DNA from: Hominenteromicrobium sp964531265
Lineage (GTDB): Bacteria; Bacillota; Clostridia; Oscillospirales; Acutalibacteraceae
Direction: 5' to 3'
Assembly (NCBI GenBank): GCA_964531265.1
Contig: CAZHDW010000013.1
Coordinates: forward strand, 1 to 64,000
Length of the DNA: 64,000 nt
The first letter of the stretch is position 1; every line of letters begins with the position of its first letter. Below, piece after piece: positions 51,140 to 59,860 of the stretch. The position numbers were made by a program, and so were the translations under genes. The notes beneath the pieces were generated by a model. That model saw only the letters and a list, made by a program, of their open reading frames with translations. It was not told the origin of the DNA and did not search any database.

Positions 51140-52198
51140 TTGGATTATAAAGGCATAAAATGCCCGGTGTGTGATAAGCCATTCACCGAGAGTGACGATA
51201 TTGTAGTTTGCCCTAAATGCGGCGCACCCTATCACAGAGAGTGCTATGCAGAGCAGGGAGAGTGTATTTTTACGGAGCTACATGAGAGCGGCGCAGCATG
51301 GATACCGCCGAGAGCTCCCGGCGCACCGGATATATCGAGTGAGATCAAGGACAAGGAATGTCCGAACTGCGGTGTACTCAATGCGCACAGTGCCATGTTC
51401 TGCAACATATGCGGAGCTTCCCTGACCGGTGAACCGCATCAGCACAAAAATTCAGCTTATAATAACAATAATAATGCGCAGCAGAACGGCTTCAACGGCG
51501 CCTATCGCCCACATGTCAATGCATCCTTCTCGGGCTTTGGAGGTATGCCGTTCATCGTTGACCCAATGGGTGGTGTGAATCCCACCGAAAAGCTGGAGGA
51601 CAACGTAAGCTACGGTGAGGTCAGCAAGGTGGTACAGCAGAATACGAGCTACTACATGTCCGTATTCCGTGTTATAAAGAAATTTCGTCGCACTAAGTTC
51701 AACTTCTCCGCCTTTCTCTTCTCTGGCGGCTGGCTTCTGTATCGTAAGCAGTATAAGAGCGGTATCATTACAACAGTTCTCATGTTCCTTTTGAACATCG
51801 CTCAGACGCTGCTTTCAAACTTCGGTACGCTTTCGGTAATGACAAGCGCATTGGACAAGGCCGGTGTTGTGAATGATGCAGACCTCAACTACGCTCAGAT
51901 ATCAAACATTACCTCGGAATACCTGTTGGATAATCCGGATAAGGCGCTGTTATTCTTCTCGCCGCTCATCTGCACGGCAATCATGTTCGCTATCATGCTC
52001 ATTGTCGGCTTCTGCGGCAACAAATGGTATATGAAGCACTGTATAAAGACAGTAAAGAGCATCAAGGCGGAAAATGCACCCTCGCAGGAAATGCTCGACA
52101 GCGCTTACGCTGCACGGGGCGGCGTCAATGTGGCAGTAATATTCTGTCTCATGGCGTGTTATATGGTATTGCAATGGATACCAATGTTCTTCGCATAA
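51140..52198 (+). CDS. RING-like/zinc-ribbon membrane protein (DUF2628-like)
   Basis: 352 residues from a TTG at 51140 that follows GGAGG (51127-51131) by 8 nt. The N-terminal CPVC...CPKCGAPYHRECY segment (residues 8-37) has a RING/PHD-like zinc pattern. A second zinc ribbon, CPNCG and CNICG, is at about 73-95. A low-complexity Asn/His/Gln linker precedes the C-terminal half, which has four or so spans starting FNFSAFLFSGGWLLYRKQ, as in DUF2628 proteins. It is a membrane-anchored zinc protein of unknown role. It is monocistronic, just before galU. Confidence 0.75.
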   Translation: MDYKGIKCPVCDKPFTESDDIVVCPKCGAPYHRECYAEQGECIFTELHESGAAWIPPRAPGAPDISSEIKDKECPNCGVLNAHSAMFCNICGASLTGEPHQHKNSAYNNNNNAQQNGFNGAYRPHVNASFSGFGGMPFIVDPMGGVNPTEKLEDNVSYGEVSKVVQQNTSYYMSVFRVIKKFRRTKFNFSAFLFSGGWLLYRKQYKSGIITTVLMFLLNIAQTLLSNFGTLSVMTSALDKAGVVNDADLNYAQISNITSEYLLDNPDKALLFFSPLICTAIMFAIMLIVGFCGNKWYMKHCIKTVKSIKAENAPSQEMLDSAYAARGGVNVAVIFCLMACYMVLQWIPMFFA

Positions 52199-52244
52199 CG
52201 AAGGGACTACCTTCCTATTATTAAATCAGGATTCGGTGTTATTT

Positions 52245-53117
52245 ATGAAAAAGATACGCAAAGCAGTCATTCCAGCCGCAGGACTCGGCACTCGGGTTCT
52301 TCCTGCATCAAAGGCTATGCCCAAGGAGATGCTGCCCATAGTTGACAAGCCGGCTATACAATATGTTGTTGAGGAAGCTGTGAAGTCCGGTATCACGGAT
52401 ATACTCATCATCACAAATCGCGGCAAGGGACTCATTGAGGATCACTTTGACCGCGCTCCGGAGCTTGAGGAGCGCTTGCTCGCATCCGGCAAGACGGAGG
52501 CCTATGATGAGGTGGTATCCATAGCGCACATGGCAAACATCTGGTTTGTCAGACAAAAGGAGACCCGTGGCCTCGGACATGCCATCTCCTGTGCTCGTGC
52601 CTTCGTCGGCGATGAGCCCTTTGCGGTTCTTTACGGCGACGACGTCATCATCGGTGATGACCCGGCATGCGGCCAGCTTATCCGCGCATATGAGGAGACC
52701 GGCAAGGGTATTGTAGGTGTAAACGCCGTCAATGAGGAGGATATCCACAAGTATTGCTCCCTCAAGGTCGAGCCACTCAAGGACAACTGGTTCACCTGCA
52801 CCGACATGGTTGAAAAGCCGCGCAAGGAGCAGATATTATCGCTCTATTCCATACTCGGCCGATGCATACTGACTTCTGATATTTTCGATATTCTCGACAA
52901 AACCGAGCCCGGAGCAAACAACGAGATTCAGCTGACCGATGCAATGGCGGTGCTTGCAAGAAGCACGGGTATGGTAGCAGTGGACTTTACGGGCACGCGA
53001 TATGACATGGGAAACAAGCTCGGCATTATGCAGGCACAGATTGAGGTTGCGCTCAAGCACCCGGAGATCGGCAAGGAATTCAGGGCATATCTCAAGTCCA
53101 TAGCCTCTTCCCTTTAA
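52245..53117 (+). CDS. galU: UTP-glucose-1-phosphate uridylyltransferase
   Basis: 290 residues from the ATG at 52245; a GTG at 52236 is in frame and slightly better placed behind AGG, so the start could be three codons earlier. VIPAAGLGTRVLPASKAMPK is the nucleotide-binding signature, EMLPIVDKPAIQYVVEEA follows, and VLYGDDV holds a metal-binding Asp. It makes UDP-glucose for glycolipids, capsule or teichoic acids. It is monocistronic with a terminator that overlaps the rpsF promoter. Confidence 0.95.
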   Translation: MKKIRKAVIPAAGLGTRVLPASKAMPKEMLPIVDKPAIQYVVEEAVKSGITDILIITNRGKGLIEDHFDRAPELEERLLASGKTEAYDEVVSIAHMANIWFVRQKETRGLGHAISCARAFVGDEPFAVLYGDDVIIGDDPACGQLIRAYEETGKGIVGVNAVNEEDIHKYCSLKVEPLKDNWFTCTDMVEKPRKEQILSLYSILGRCILTSDIFDILDKTEPGANNEIQLTDAMAVLARSTGMVAVDFTGTRYDMGNKLGIMQAQIEVALKHPEIGKEFRAYLKSIASSL

Positions 53118-53129
53118 TAAAAACTCACA

Positions 53130-53175
53130 AAAAGCTGTCACAGTCAGAAAAATGTCTTGACTTGACAGCTTTTTG
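53130..53175 (+). terminator. Terminator of galU
   Basis: An 11-bp stem, aaaagctgtca (53130-53140) with tgacagctttt (53163-53173), followed by ttgtg. Its right arm overlaps the rpsF promoter. Confidence 0.8.
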
Positions 53176-53184
53176 TGTTATAAT
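53157..53184 (+). promoter_or_regulatory. Promoter of rpsF-ssb-rpsR
   Basis: TTGACT (53157-53162) and TATAAT (53179-53184) are 16 nt apart. Confidence 0.75.
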
Positions 53185-53270
53185 ATATTCGTTGGTTTGT
53201 GCTTTTGCAGGTACGAACCCATATCCTTGCTCCGTTTAAAAGTACGGGGCCAAAGTCCAAAAGGAGGTGC
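53185..53270 (+). promoter_or_regulatory. rpsF leader, possible S6:S18-responsive RNA
   Basis: The leader contains a 7-bp hairpin, GCTCCGT (53229-53235) with ACGGGGC (53244-53250), in a region where many bacteria carry an S6:S18-binding motif that feeds back on this operon. I cannot confirm the conserved CCG box, so this is tentative. Confidence 0.35.
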
Positions 53271-53274
53271 AATC

Positions 53275-53679
53275 ATGACAGAGGTAAAGAACAAGTACGA
53301 AACCGTGCTCGTCCTCTCCACAAAGCTTGGCGAGGAGGGCAACACAGAACTGGTTGAGAAGTTTAAGGCAACTATTGCGAACTACGGTACTGTCGAAAGC
53401 GTTGACGATTGGGGTAAGAGAAGACTCGCATACCCGATCAACAAGGAAACTGAGGGCTACTACACTCTCATCAACTTCGAGAGCACACCGGATTTCACTG
53501 CTGAGCTGGACAGACGCTATAAGATCACTGAAGGCGTTCTCCGTTCCATCATCGTCAAGAAGGATCCGCGCTTTGCTAACGCTCCCGTGAAGACCCGCAA
53601 GGCTGCTGAGCCGAAGACCATCGATGTTGAGGCAGTTGCTGCTGAAGCTATCGAGGCAAATGAGTCCGCTGCTGAATAA
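53275..53679 (+). CDS. rpsF: 30S ribosomal protein S6
   Basis: 134 residues from the ATG at 53275, which follows AAAGGAGG closely; an upstream start at 53173 is not needed. YETVLVLSTKLGEEG, DDWGKRRLAYPINKETEGYY and the ITEGVLRSIIVK strand are the S6 ferredoxin-like fold. The last 35 residues are an Ala/Glu-rich extension. S6 pairs with S18 in the platform of the small subunit. It is the first gene of the conserved rpsF-ssb-rpsR operon. Confidence 0.97.
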   Translation: MTEVKNKYETVLVLSTKLGEEGNTELVEKFKATIANYGTVESVDDWGKRRLAYPINKETEGYYTLINFESTPDFTAELDRRYKITEGVLRSIIVKKDPRFANAPVKTRKAAEPKTIDVEAVAAEAIEANESAAE

Positions 53680-53718
53680 TTTTAAACGTTTTTTTGAGAC
53701 GAAAGAGAGTTGTTACCT

Positions 53719-54231
53719 ATGTTGAATGTTGCTGTTGTTATGGGCAGACTCGTCGCAGATCCCGAGCTTCGCCACACACCCAATGATGTTGCTGTCACAA
53801 GCTTTACGCTTGCTGTGGACCGTTCCTACGTTAAGTCCGGAACTGAGCGCCAGACAGATTTCATTGATATCGTTGCATGGCGCGGTACTGCTGATTTTGT
53901 ATGTAAATATTTCCGCAAGGGACAGATGATGGCCGTTCACGGCTCCATTCAGACACGTACCTACACGGATAAGGATGGCAACAAGCGTAAGGCATTCGAA
54001 ATAGTTGCTGATGACGTTAACTTTGCCGATTCAAAGCGCAATGAGAACGGCGCAGGCAACAACGCATACGGTGCCCCGTCCTACGGAAATTCTTCCTATG
54101 GCGGTTACGGTAACAGCGCAGCCGGAAATGAAATGCAGCGCCCGGCTTACAGCGAGCCCGCTCCCACCTATTCAAGTGGCAACAGCGGGGATTTCGAAGA
54201 GATCATCGGCGACGACGATTTGCCGTTCTGA
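53719..54231 (+). CDS. ssb: Single-stranded DNA-binding protein
   Basis: 170 residues from the ATG at 53719; a TTG three codons upstream is in frame but unlikely. The OB fold starts MLNVAVVMGRLVADPELR and includes DFIDIVAWRGTADFV and YTDKDGNKRKAFEI. A Gly/Asn/Tyr-rich linker leads to the acidic tail DDDLPF, which recruits replication and repair proteins. It lies between rpsF and rpsR, as in most Firmicutes. Confidence 0.96.
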   Translation: MLNVAVVMGRLVADPELRHTPNDVAVTSFTLAVDRSYVKSGTERQTDFIDIVAWRGTADFVCKYFRKGQMMAVHGSIQTRTYTDKDGNKRKAFEIVADDVNFADSKRNENGAGNNAYGAPSYGNSSYGGYGNSAAGNEMQRPAYSEPAPTYSSGNSGDFEEIIGDDDLPF

Positions 54232-54270
54232 TGATTTCCGACACTACGATTATATAAGGAGGCTTTCGCA

Positions 54271-54522
54271 ATGGCAGACAGACCGGAGAGAGATAATCGC
54301 CGCGGTGGTCGCAAGAGCCGCAGAAAAGTTTGCAGCTTCTGCGTTGACAAGGCGGAATATATCGATTACAAGGATGTTGCTAAGCTTCGCCGTTTTATTT
54401 CTGAAAGAGGAAAGATCCTGCCCAGAAGAGTTACGGGAACTTGTGCACATCATCAGCGTGGCCTGACAGTCGCTATCAAGCGTGCTCGTCACCTCGCTCT
54501 CCTGCCGTTCAGCAGCGACTAA
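54271..54522 (+). CDS. rpsR: 30S ribosomal protein S18, Cys-containing form
   Basis: 83 residues. KVCSFCVDKAEYIDYKD, LRRFISERGKILPRR and LTVAIKRARHLALLPF are S18 hallmarks. It carries a CxxC pair and a TGTCAHHQ segment, so it is the C+ type able to bind zinc; Bacillus subtilis S18 lacks the full set. It ends the rpsF operon and partners with S6. AAGGAGG is upstream. Confidence 0.96.
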   Translation: MADRPERDNRRGGRKSRRKVCSFCVDKAEYIDYKDVAKLRRFISERGKILPRRVTGTCAHHQRGLTVAIKRARHLALLPFSSD

Positions 54523-54553
54523 TTCGCAGCTCAGGCAGAAACAACCGATATCG

Positions 54554-54600
54554 AGAGGAGATTTTTCATTTGAAAAGTCTCCTCTTTTGCTTTATTTTTA
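54554..54600 (+). terminator. Terminator of rpsF-ssb-rpsR
   Basis: agaggaga (54554-54561) pairs with tctcctct (54578-54585), followed by a long T-rich run. The next gene's ribosome site begins directly after it. Confidence 0.85.
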
Positions 54601-54618
54601 TTAAGGAGGTACGGAAGA

Positions 54619-55422
54619 ATGAAGATATTTGACATGCATACTCACTGTTTTCCCGACAGTCTTGCTCCGCGTGCTCTGCCCCACCTCGCCGAGGTAGCTC
54701 AGAGCAGCTATAACGGCGACGGAACATACGGCTCGCTGTGCAGTAACGAGCTTGAGGGTGGCTGCTGTGGCGCAATGATGCTGCATATAGCAACAAAACC
54801 GTCCCAGATGGATTCGGTCAACAGATTCGCCGTTGAATGTCAAAACGGAAATTTCTACAGCTTCGGAAGTGTGTTTCCGATTGCGGATAATGCGGTAGAA
54901 ATGCTGCATCACATCAAAAAGCTCGGCTTAAAGGGCGTTAAGCTCCACCCAGAGTACCAGGGCTTCTTTGTCGATGACCCCGCCGTCTTCCCCATTTATC
55001 AGGCCGCCGCGGAGCTTAAGCTGCCCATTACCTTTCACGCCGGCTACGATCCGTACTCTCCGAGCATTACCCACTGCACACCGAAGGCGCTTGCTTCAGT
55101 GGCCGATCGCTTTCCTGAGCTTACGATCATCGCCGCTCATATGGGCGGAATGAGGATGCCCGATGAAGTTGAGAAGCATATTGTCGGCAAAGCAAATGTC
55201 TATTTTGACACCGCATATGCAAGCTTTTTCCTGAATGCATCCGAGCTTAAAAGGCTCATAAGGCTGCACGGAGCCGATAAGATTTTCTTCGCAACGGATT
55301 TTCCGTGGAGTACGGTCGAAGCCGAGCTTTCACTGCTGAAATCGTGCGATTTGACCGACAAAGAGCTGAGCATGATATGCTTTGAAAATGCACAGCGCGT
55401 TTTCAACTTAGAGCTAAACTGA
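54619..55422 (+). CDS. Amidohydrolase 2 family metal-dependent hydrolase
   Basis: 267 residues. A TIM barrel with the metal residues in FDMHTH (7 and 9), ITFHAGYD (near 140), IIAAHMGG (near 177) and FATDFPW (near 230), and a GVKLHPEYQGF block. It belongs to the ACMSD/uracil-type amidohydrolase family. The substrate is unknown. It has a close counterpart in the window at 62254-63066 with the same block order. It starts immediately behind the rpsR terminator with its own AAGGAGGT. Confidence 0.85.
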   Translation: MKIFDMHTHCFPDSLAPRALPHLAEVAQSSYNGDGTYGSLCSNELEGGCCGAMMLHIATKPSQMDSVNRFAVECQNGNFYSFGSVFPIADNAVEMLHHIKKLGLKGVKLHPEYQGFFVDDPAVFPIYQAAAELKLPITFHAGYDPYSPSITHCTPKALASVADRFPELTIIAAHMGGMRMPDEVEKHIVGKANVYFDTAYASFFLNASELKRLIRLHGADKIFFATDFPWSTVEAELSLLKSCDLTDKELSMICFENAQRVFNLELN

Positions 55423-55425
55423 TTT

Positions 55426-55460
55426 AAGGAGCACCGTTTTATCCGGTGCTCCTTCCTTTT
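55426..55460 (+). terminator. Terminator of the first amidohydrolase gene
   Basis: aaggagcaccg (55426-55436) pairs with cggtgctcctt (55444-55454), followed by ccttttttac. Confidence 0.9.
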
Positions 55461-55904
55461 TTACAGACATTCTCTTATTTCCAGGCTCAGGCGTTCCTCC
55501 TGATTGATAAGGCGCTTTGCAATATCCTTAACGCATTCCTCCGCCGCTTCATATTCATTCAAATAGCGATTCAGCGACTTCACTCCCATATTGCAACCGT
55601 CAGTCATCAGATCAGCTATGGTATTGTCCGAGCTATCCATGATCAGCTTGACATTTGTTTTTATCCATGACATGCCCTGTACAACGGGATTAGGAGCCTT
55701 CCCCTCATCGTGATATCTATTCAGCAGCAATTGTATTTCTTTATCCAGTTCGCTGTGCTCATCACGGCATTTTTCAAGGCTCTTGCGAAAGCTTTGATTT
55801 TTTACATGGGGCAGCACCTCATCGATAGATGTAATCCCCATCCTAACTCCCGAATCGCACTCTCTAAGCAACCGTATGGTATCATTTTCTATCACGGTTA
55901 ACAC
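55461..55904 (-). CDS. Ferritin-like helical-bundle protein, uncharacterised
   Basis: 147 residues, almost all helix. It has ENDTIRLLRECDSGVRMGI, then CRDEHSELDKEI, and a highly patterned MGVKSLNRYLNEYEAAEE near the end. Glu and His residues at helix positions (for example in RDEHSELD) suggest a ferritin-like four-helix bundle found in many Clostridia, but metal ligands are not certain. There is no signal peptide or membrane span. It is monocistronic; the function is unknown. Confidence 0.7.
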   Translation of the reverse strand: MLTVIENDTIRLLRECDSGVRMGITSIDEVLPHVKNQSFRKSLEKCRDEHSELDKEIQLLLNRYHDEGKAPNPVVQGMSWIKTNVKLIMDSSDNTIADLMTDGCNMGVKSLNRYLNEYEAAEECVKDIAKRLINQEERLSLEIRECL

Positions 55905-55977
55905 GTCCTTTCCGTGACGATAGTATGCCCAATCCGCTCGATACTATGCGAACGCTTTCAATCAATATCTATGCAGA

Positions 55978-56017
55978 CAAAAAAAGAACGCTGTATACTT
56001 GAAGTATACAGCGTTCT
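55978..56017 (-). terminator. Terminator of the PBP gene
   Basis: A perfect 15-bp stem (55985-55999 with 56003-56017) with a 3-nt loop. The minus-strand RNA continues TTTTTG. Confidence 0.9.
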
Positions 56018-56038
56018 GACTTTATTCATATATTATTG

Positions 56039-58468
56039 TCAACCATCAACCGACGGATCGGGCACCGCTGTGGGCACCGGAGTTGGAATCTCAGTCGGTG
56101 CGGGAGTTGTCGGCACAGCGGTCGGCTCCTGGGTTGGCTCAACAGTGGGCGTCGGGCTCGGGGACGGGCTCGGAGAAGGACTCGTATTCTCCTTTGTAAG
56201 GTGGTCGGTAGTACCGTCACATCTTGCAGGAATGTTATCCTTCGCATACCAGCCGTATGCTCTGTCCGGACAAAGTCCCTCTTCCTCAGAGCAGCGCAGT
56301 CCGCTATCACGGCAGAATTCTATTCTTACAAGGTTGTCGCTTATCGGATAAGATCCGCTATGCAGCAGACCGTTGAAGTTCTCATCAAGCCAATCGATGA
56401 TACCGATATACATCTTCTTGGCACTGTTTGTATCGGTAACACGGCTCTTTGTTTCATGGCCGTTCCAAATACCGCACACAAGGGACGGTGCGGCACCCAT
56501 GTACCAGACGTCGCACTCGTCATCGGTGGTACCGGTCTTGCCTATCTGGTCAAGGTCTGAACGATAAACCTGCCATGCCGTTGCATAAGCACCCTCAACA
56601 CCGATAAGGGGCAGGTGGAGCAGCTTGTTCATGATACTTGCCGTGTCGTAGGATATGACCTGCTCTGCCATGCGATCCTGATAATCGTACAGAACATTGC
56701 CCTCGTGATCCTCTATACGGTAGATAGTGTACGGCTCGTAGAACTTACCGCCATTGCCGAATATCTGGTACGCACCGGTCATCTCTCGAACAGTAACGCC
56801 GTTTTCAAGACCACCCAGTGAAACACCGCCGAGGTTTGTGGAGTCGGCCTCGGTAAGAGTTGTCAGGTGGAGCTTCTGAGTCAAGAAATCATAGCTCGAT
56901 ATTGCCGACATCTGGTTAAGGAGCTGAACGACCGGAGCGTTGAGGGACTCTGTAAGAGCCCTGTCAACATTGACATAGCCCGTCTTATTATACGTACCGC
57001 TGAAGTTTCTCGGGCCCGCCTTACCTGCGCCGCCGTAGTTCGGCAGAGGCTGATCCTTGAGCAGTGAGCCGTAGGTGATGTACTGATTTTCGACACCGAG
57101 TGCATATACGCCTATCGGCTTAATGGAAGAACCGGGCTGGTTTTTGGAATTGGATACAAGGCTGAACTCTCGTCTGCCCTGCTTCTCCGCAATATTTCCC
57201 TCGTCATCGAGCTTATTGGAGTTTACTGCCAATATTCTTCCGTCATACTCCATGAGACAGGCCGCAGACCAGATATTGCTGTCGGATGAGAACTCCTGCC
57301 AGTTTTCCCGAAGCATGGACTCAAAACCCTCCTGCAACGGAACATACTGCGCAGAATAGATTTTCAGACCGCCGTTGTACATCAGATCGATAGCGTTATC
57401 ATAATCGATGTTGCAATATTCCTGAAGCAGGTTGTATGCGTCCTTGAATACCTCTTCATCATACCAGTTCCACGTATTTGCAGATGTATTATCGTCGGAA
57501 TCCCCATCATCATCGGCGTCGAAATCAATGCCTCTCAGCTTCAGATTTGCGGACTGCTCCATAGCCTCCTCATATTCGGCTCTGGTTATCATTTCCTGAT
57601 TATACATCTCGAGAATAACGGTCTCACGGCGAGTACGATTCTTTTCGGGGAAATAGAAAACATTAAGGCCGTACGGATTCTTGGTGGTAGCGGCTATCGT
57701 AGCACACTCCGCAATATTGCAATCCCATATATCCTTGCCGAAATATCCCTTGGCGGCAGCCTGTACGCCATAATAGCCGTTGCCGTAGTTGACAAAATTC
57801 AAATACGCCTCAAGTATCTCGTCCTTGGTATACTCTTTTTCGAGATTCAGCGCCATGAAGATTTCCTTGATCTTTCTCATGATGCTGACCTGATTTTCAC
57901 CCGTCAGGTTTTTTATGAGCTGCTGAGTGATAGTGGAGCCGCCGGAGGTGCCGGTTCCTGTAGCAAGCTGAACCACAGCACGACCGGTACCGACCCAGTC
58001 AACACCGTCATGCTCATAGAAGCGCTTGTCCTCTATCGCGACCATGGCATCCTTCATTATCTGCGGTATCTCTGTGAAATCCACGCGAGTACGTATCTCC
58101 GTGGAGTACAGCTTCTCATGCTCGCGCCACTGAGCGGTATCAACACTATCTATATGAAGCTGATCGGTAACATAGATGGTGCTTGATTCTTTAAGCTTAA
58201 AGGTGGACAGGCTAACGGGCATCTTGGTATCGTGATAGCTCCAGATGACCGACAGCACACTGAACAGCACAAGACAACCGGAAATGGCGGCAATGCAGAA
58301 AAATGTCTTTAACAGCTTAAAGATCATTGAAACCAGAGTACCGGCCGTTGCACCGGCCGATCTGGCCATTTCGCCATCCGTGCGTCCCATGGGAGCGCCG
58401 TTCTGACGGACAGTGTTATACTTATTTATATCCTCTTTATTCAACACAATGGTCACCACGCCCTGCAT
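56039..58468 (-). CDS. Class A penicillin-binding protein (transglycosylase-transpeptidase)
   Basis: About 809 residues from the ATG at 58468; the true start may lie within some 25 codons. One membrane span is near 45-70. The GT51 domain has AIEDKRFYEHDGVDW with the catalytic Glu, then GGSTITQQLIKNL. The transpeptidase domain has SxxK (PGSSIKPIG), SLN (ESLNAPVVQ) and KTG (GKTGTTDDECDVWYMG). The last 50 residues are a Pro/Ser/Thr repeat with SPSPSPSPTP. It polymerises and crosslinks peptidoglycan outside the membrane and is a beta-lactam target. The name pbp1A is likely. Confidence 0.92.
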   Translation of the reverse strand: MQGVVTIVLNKEDINKYNTVRQNGAPMGRTDGEMARSAGATAGTLVSMIFKLLKTFFCIAAISGCLVLFSVLSVIWSYHDTKMPVSLSTFKLKESSTIYVTDQLHIDSVDTAQWREHEKLYSTEIRTRVDFTEIPQIMKDAMVAIEDKRFYEHDGVDWVGTGRAVVQLATGTGTSGGSTITQQLIKNLTGENQVSIMRKIKEIFMALNLEKEYTKDEILEAYLNFVNYGNGYYGVQAAAKGYFGKDIWDCNIAECATIAATTKNPYGLNVFYFPEKNRTRRETVILEMYNQEMITRAEYEEAMEQSANLKLRGIDFDADDDGDSDDNTSANTWNWYDEEVFKDAYNLLQEYCNIDYDNAIDLMYNGGLKIYSAQYVPLQEGFESMLRENWQEFSSDSNIWSAACLMEYDGRILAVNSNKLDDEGNIAEKQGRREFSLVSNSKNQPGSSIKPIGVYALGVENQYITYGSLLKDQPLPNYGGAGKAGPRNFSGTYNKTGYVNVDRALTESLNAPVVQLLNQMSAISSYDFLTQKLHLTTLTEADSTNLGGVSLGGLENGVTVREMTGAYQIFGNGGKFYEPYTIYRIEDHEGNVLYDYQDRMAEQVISYDTASIMNKLLHLPLIGVEGAYATAWQVYRSDLDQIGKTGTTDDECDVWYMGAAPSLVCGIWNGHETKSRVTDTNSAKKMYIGIIDWLDENFNGLLHSGSYPISDNLVRIEFCRDSGLRCSEEEGLCPDRAYGWYAKDNIPARCDGTTDHLTKENTSPSPSPSPSPTPTVEPTQEPTAVPTTPAPTEIPTPVPTAVPDPSVDG

Positions 58469-58606
58469 AAAAGCAAAGGGTATCCTTTCCTGAGAATAAA
58501 AATGTTTTCCGGATTCGACACAGCACGAATGCTTTACCATTTTCTGCCGATACTATGTGCGAGATATCAACCGGCAGCAAACCTTGGAAGTGAAAGGAAA
58601 TCCACT

Positions 58607-59014
58607 ATGAATATGTATAGAAAAGCGTTACAGTATCTTTCCACACACAGGCAGATTCCCCGGGTCCTACTTCTGCTTGCGGCAATTATTTTCGCCGCAG
58701 TGCTCTGTGTATACGAGCCCAAAACGGTTCCGGTGGGAACACAGGAAAACAACTCAGTTTATTATAGTCCAAACGAAACTTCAAGTCAAGAAACCACGGC
58801 TTCCTCCGGGACAAATTCAAAAAATATTAAGAATTATACCGTGCGGCTCTGCGACAGAACCATAGGCATATTCGAAAGCGGCAACAACTCACCTATATAC
58901 GCAATAAGCATACGCCCCGAGCACCTGCCGCAGGCCGACCGCAGTCTGCTGGAGATCGGCATTCGCGCAGATTCGCTCGACGAGGCCTACCGTATAATCG
59001 AAGACTATGAATAA
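58607..59014 (+). CDS. Membrane-anchored BofC C-terminal-like protein
   Basis: 135 residues from ATG 58607, behind AAAGGA (a second ATG at 58613 is possible). One hydrophobic segment at about 20-36 (VLLLLAAIIFAAVLCVYEP) anchors it. A Ser/Thr/Asn-rich linker follows, then a domain starting YTVRLCDRTIGIFESG and ending DRSLLEIGIRADSLDEAYRI. The latter has the order of the BofC C-terminal domain of Bacillus, part of the sigma-K checkpoint of sporulation. BofC itself is a forespore protein. Homology is suggestive, not proven. It is divergent from the PBP gene. Confidence 0.7.
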   Translation: MNMYRKALQYLSTHRQIPRVLLLLAAIIFAAVLCVYEPKTVPVGTQENNSVYYSPNETSSQETTASSGTNSKNIKNYTVRLCDRTIGIFESGNNSPIYAISIRPEHLPQADRSLLEIGIRADSLDEAYRIIEDYE

Positions 59015-59019
59015 GCTAA

Positions 59020-59041
59020 GGGCGTCCGTCACCGGACGCCC
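59020..59041 (+). terminator. Stem-loop between BofC-like gene and SASP
   Basis: gggcgtccg (59020-59028) pairs with cggacgccc (59033-59041), with a 4-nt loop. T runs are weak on both sides, so it may serve both convergent genes. Confidence 0.6.
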
Positions 59042-59053
59042 CACTCTGTGCTA

Positions 59054-59239
59054 TTACTTCATGCCCTTCTCGTAGGACTCTATCATTTTCTTGACCATCT
59101 GGCCGCCGATAGAGCCGGCCTGCTTGGAGGTGAGGTCGCCGTTGTAGCCCTGCTTGAGGTTGACGCCAACTTCGTTTGCGGCCTGCATCTTGAACTGATT
59201 CATTGCTTCCTTTGCTTCGGGAACCATTTTGTTACTCAT
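59054..59239 (-). CDS. Small acid-soluble spore protein, alpha/beta type
   Basis: 61 residues from the ATG at 59239, which follows AAGGAG by 9 nt; a TTG six codons upstream overlaps that site. The sequence has AMNQFKMQAANEVGVNLKQG and LTSKQAGSIGGQMVKKMIE, the conserved SASP core, with ANEVGV matching the GPR protease cleavage context. These proteins coat spore DNA and protect it. It shows that the organism can sporulate or derives from a spore-former. Confidence 0.9.
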   Translation of the reverse strand: MSNKMVPEAKEAMNQFKMQAANEVGVNLKQGYNGDLTSKQAGSIGGQMVKKMIESYEKGMK

Positions 59240-59527
59240 TTTGTTTTTCTCCTTCAATCATTTCTCGCGTTTGCTGTTACTATTGTGATTTCGGAGATGA
59301 GCTTTATTCATGACAATTTTTTCAAGATTTCGAAGATTTTTTCATCGTGCGCTTTCTGCACTTCTCTCCCCCATCGTCCTCGCTCTGCTCGCTTTTGCTT
59401 TCCGAGAAGGATAATTACAATCGTCAGCTGAGGTTTTCCTATGCTAAGTCGTACTTCCCTAATACTATTGACGTTGAAACATTTTAGTAATATACTATAT
59501 GTATCATTAAGGAACGGAGGGATTCCT
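59240..59527. other. Intergenic region between SASP and the TnpB relic
   Basis: About 290 nt with no plausible gene. It is T/C-rich on the + strand around 59330-59400. The last 10 nt carry an intact GGAGG (59516-59520), left from the relic transposon gene that follows. Confidence 0.5.
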
Positions 59528-59860
59528 GTGGCATGCAGCACTACTGATACATTTTGCTTAACATTACCGCTTAAGCTGGAAAAATGTCAGGAAGACCGCC
59601 TGTCCAAAAGGTTCGAAATAGCTCGTCAAATCTATAACACATTAGTCAGCTATGAATTAAAGAAAAAGCATTAAATAGAGAACTCCAAAGAATTCAGAGC
59701 GCTAAAAAAGCAAATGGCTGAACTTGATATCAAGTCAAATGTTCAGAACAGAAAGCAATATAACAAGTTGAAAGCCCAGTGCAGAAACCTTTATAGAGAT
59801 GGTATCAAAGAAAAAGATAATAGCAGCAACAATGAACAAAACACGAAATACATAAGATAA
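59528..59860 (+). pseudogene. Degenerate TnpB (IS200/IS605-type OrfB) fragment
   Basis: A GTG at 59528 with a perfect GGAGG 7 nt upstream opens FCLTLPLKLEKCQEDRLSKR and FEIARQIYNTL, the typical start of TnpB proteins in gut Firmicutes. TAA stops the frame at 59672-59674. The same frame then resumes as IENSKEFRALKKQMAEL and YNKLKAQCRNLYRDG and ends at TAA 59858-59860. The RuvC nuclease and zinc-finger regions are missing, so only some 110 of about 400 codons survive. Confidence 0.8.

Noticed and set aside
53710..53718. Upstream TTG start for ssb
   Set aside because: The ATG at 53719 matches the conserved SSB N-terminus, and the extra residues (TTG-TTA-CCT) are not conserved in the family.
59308..59541. 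Minus-strand 77-codon reading frame between SASP and the TnpB relic
   Set aside because: No ribosome site, low-complexity basic composition and overlap with the TnpB start; treated as chance.
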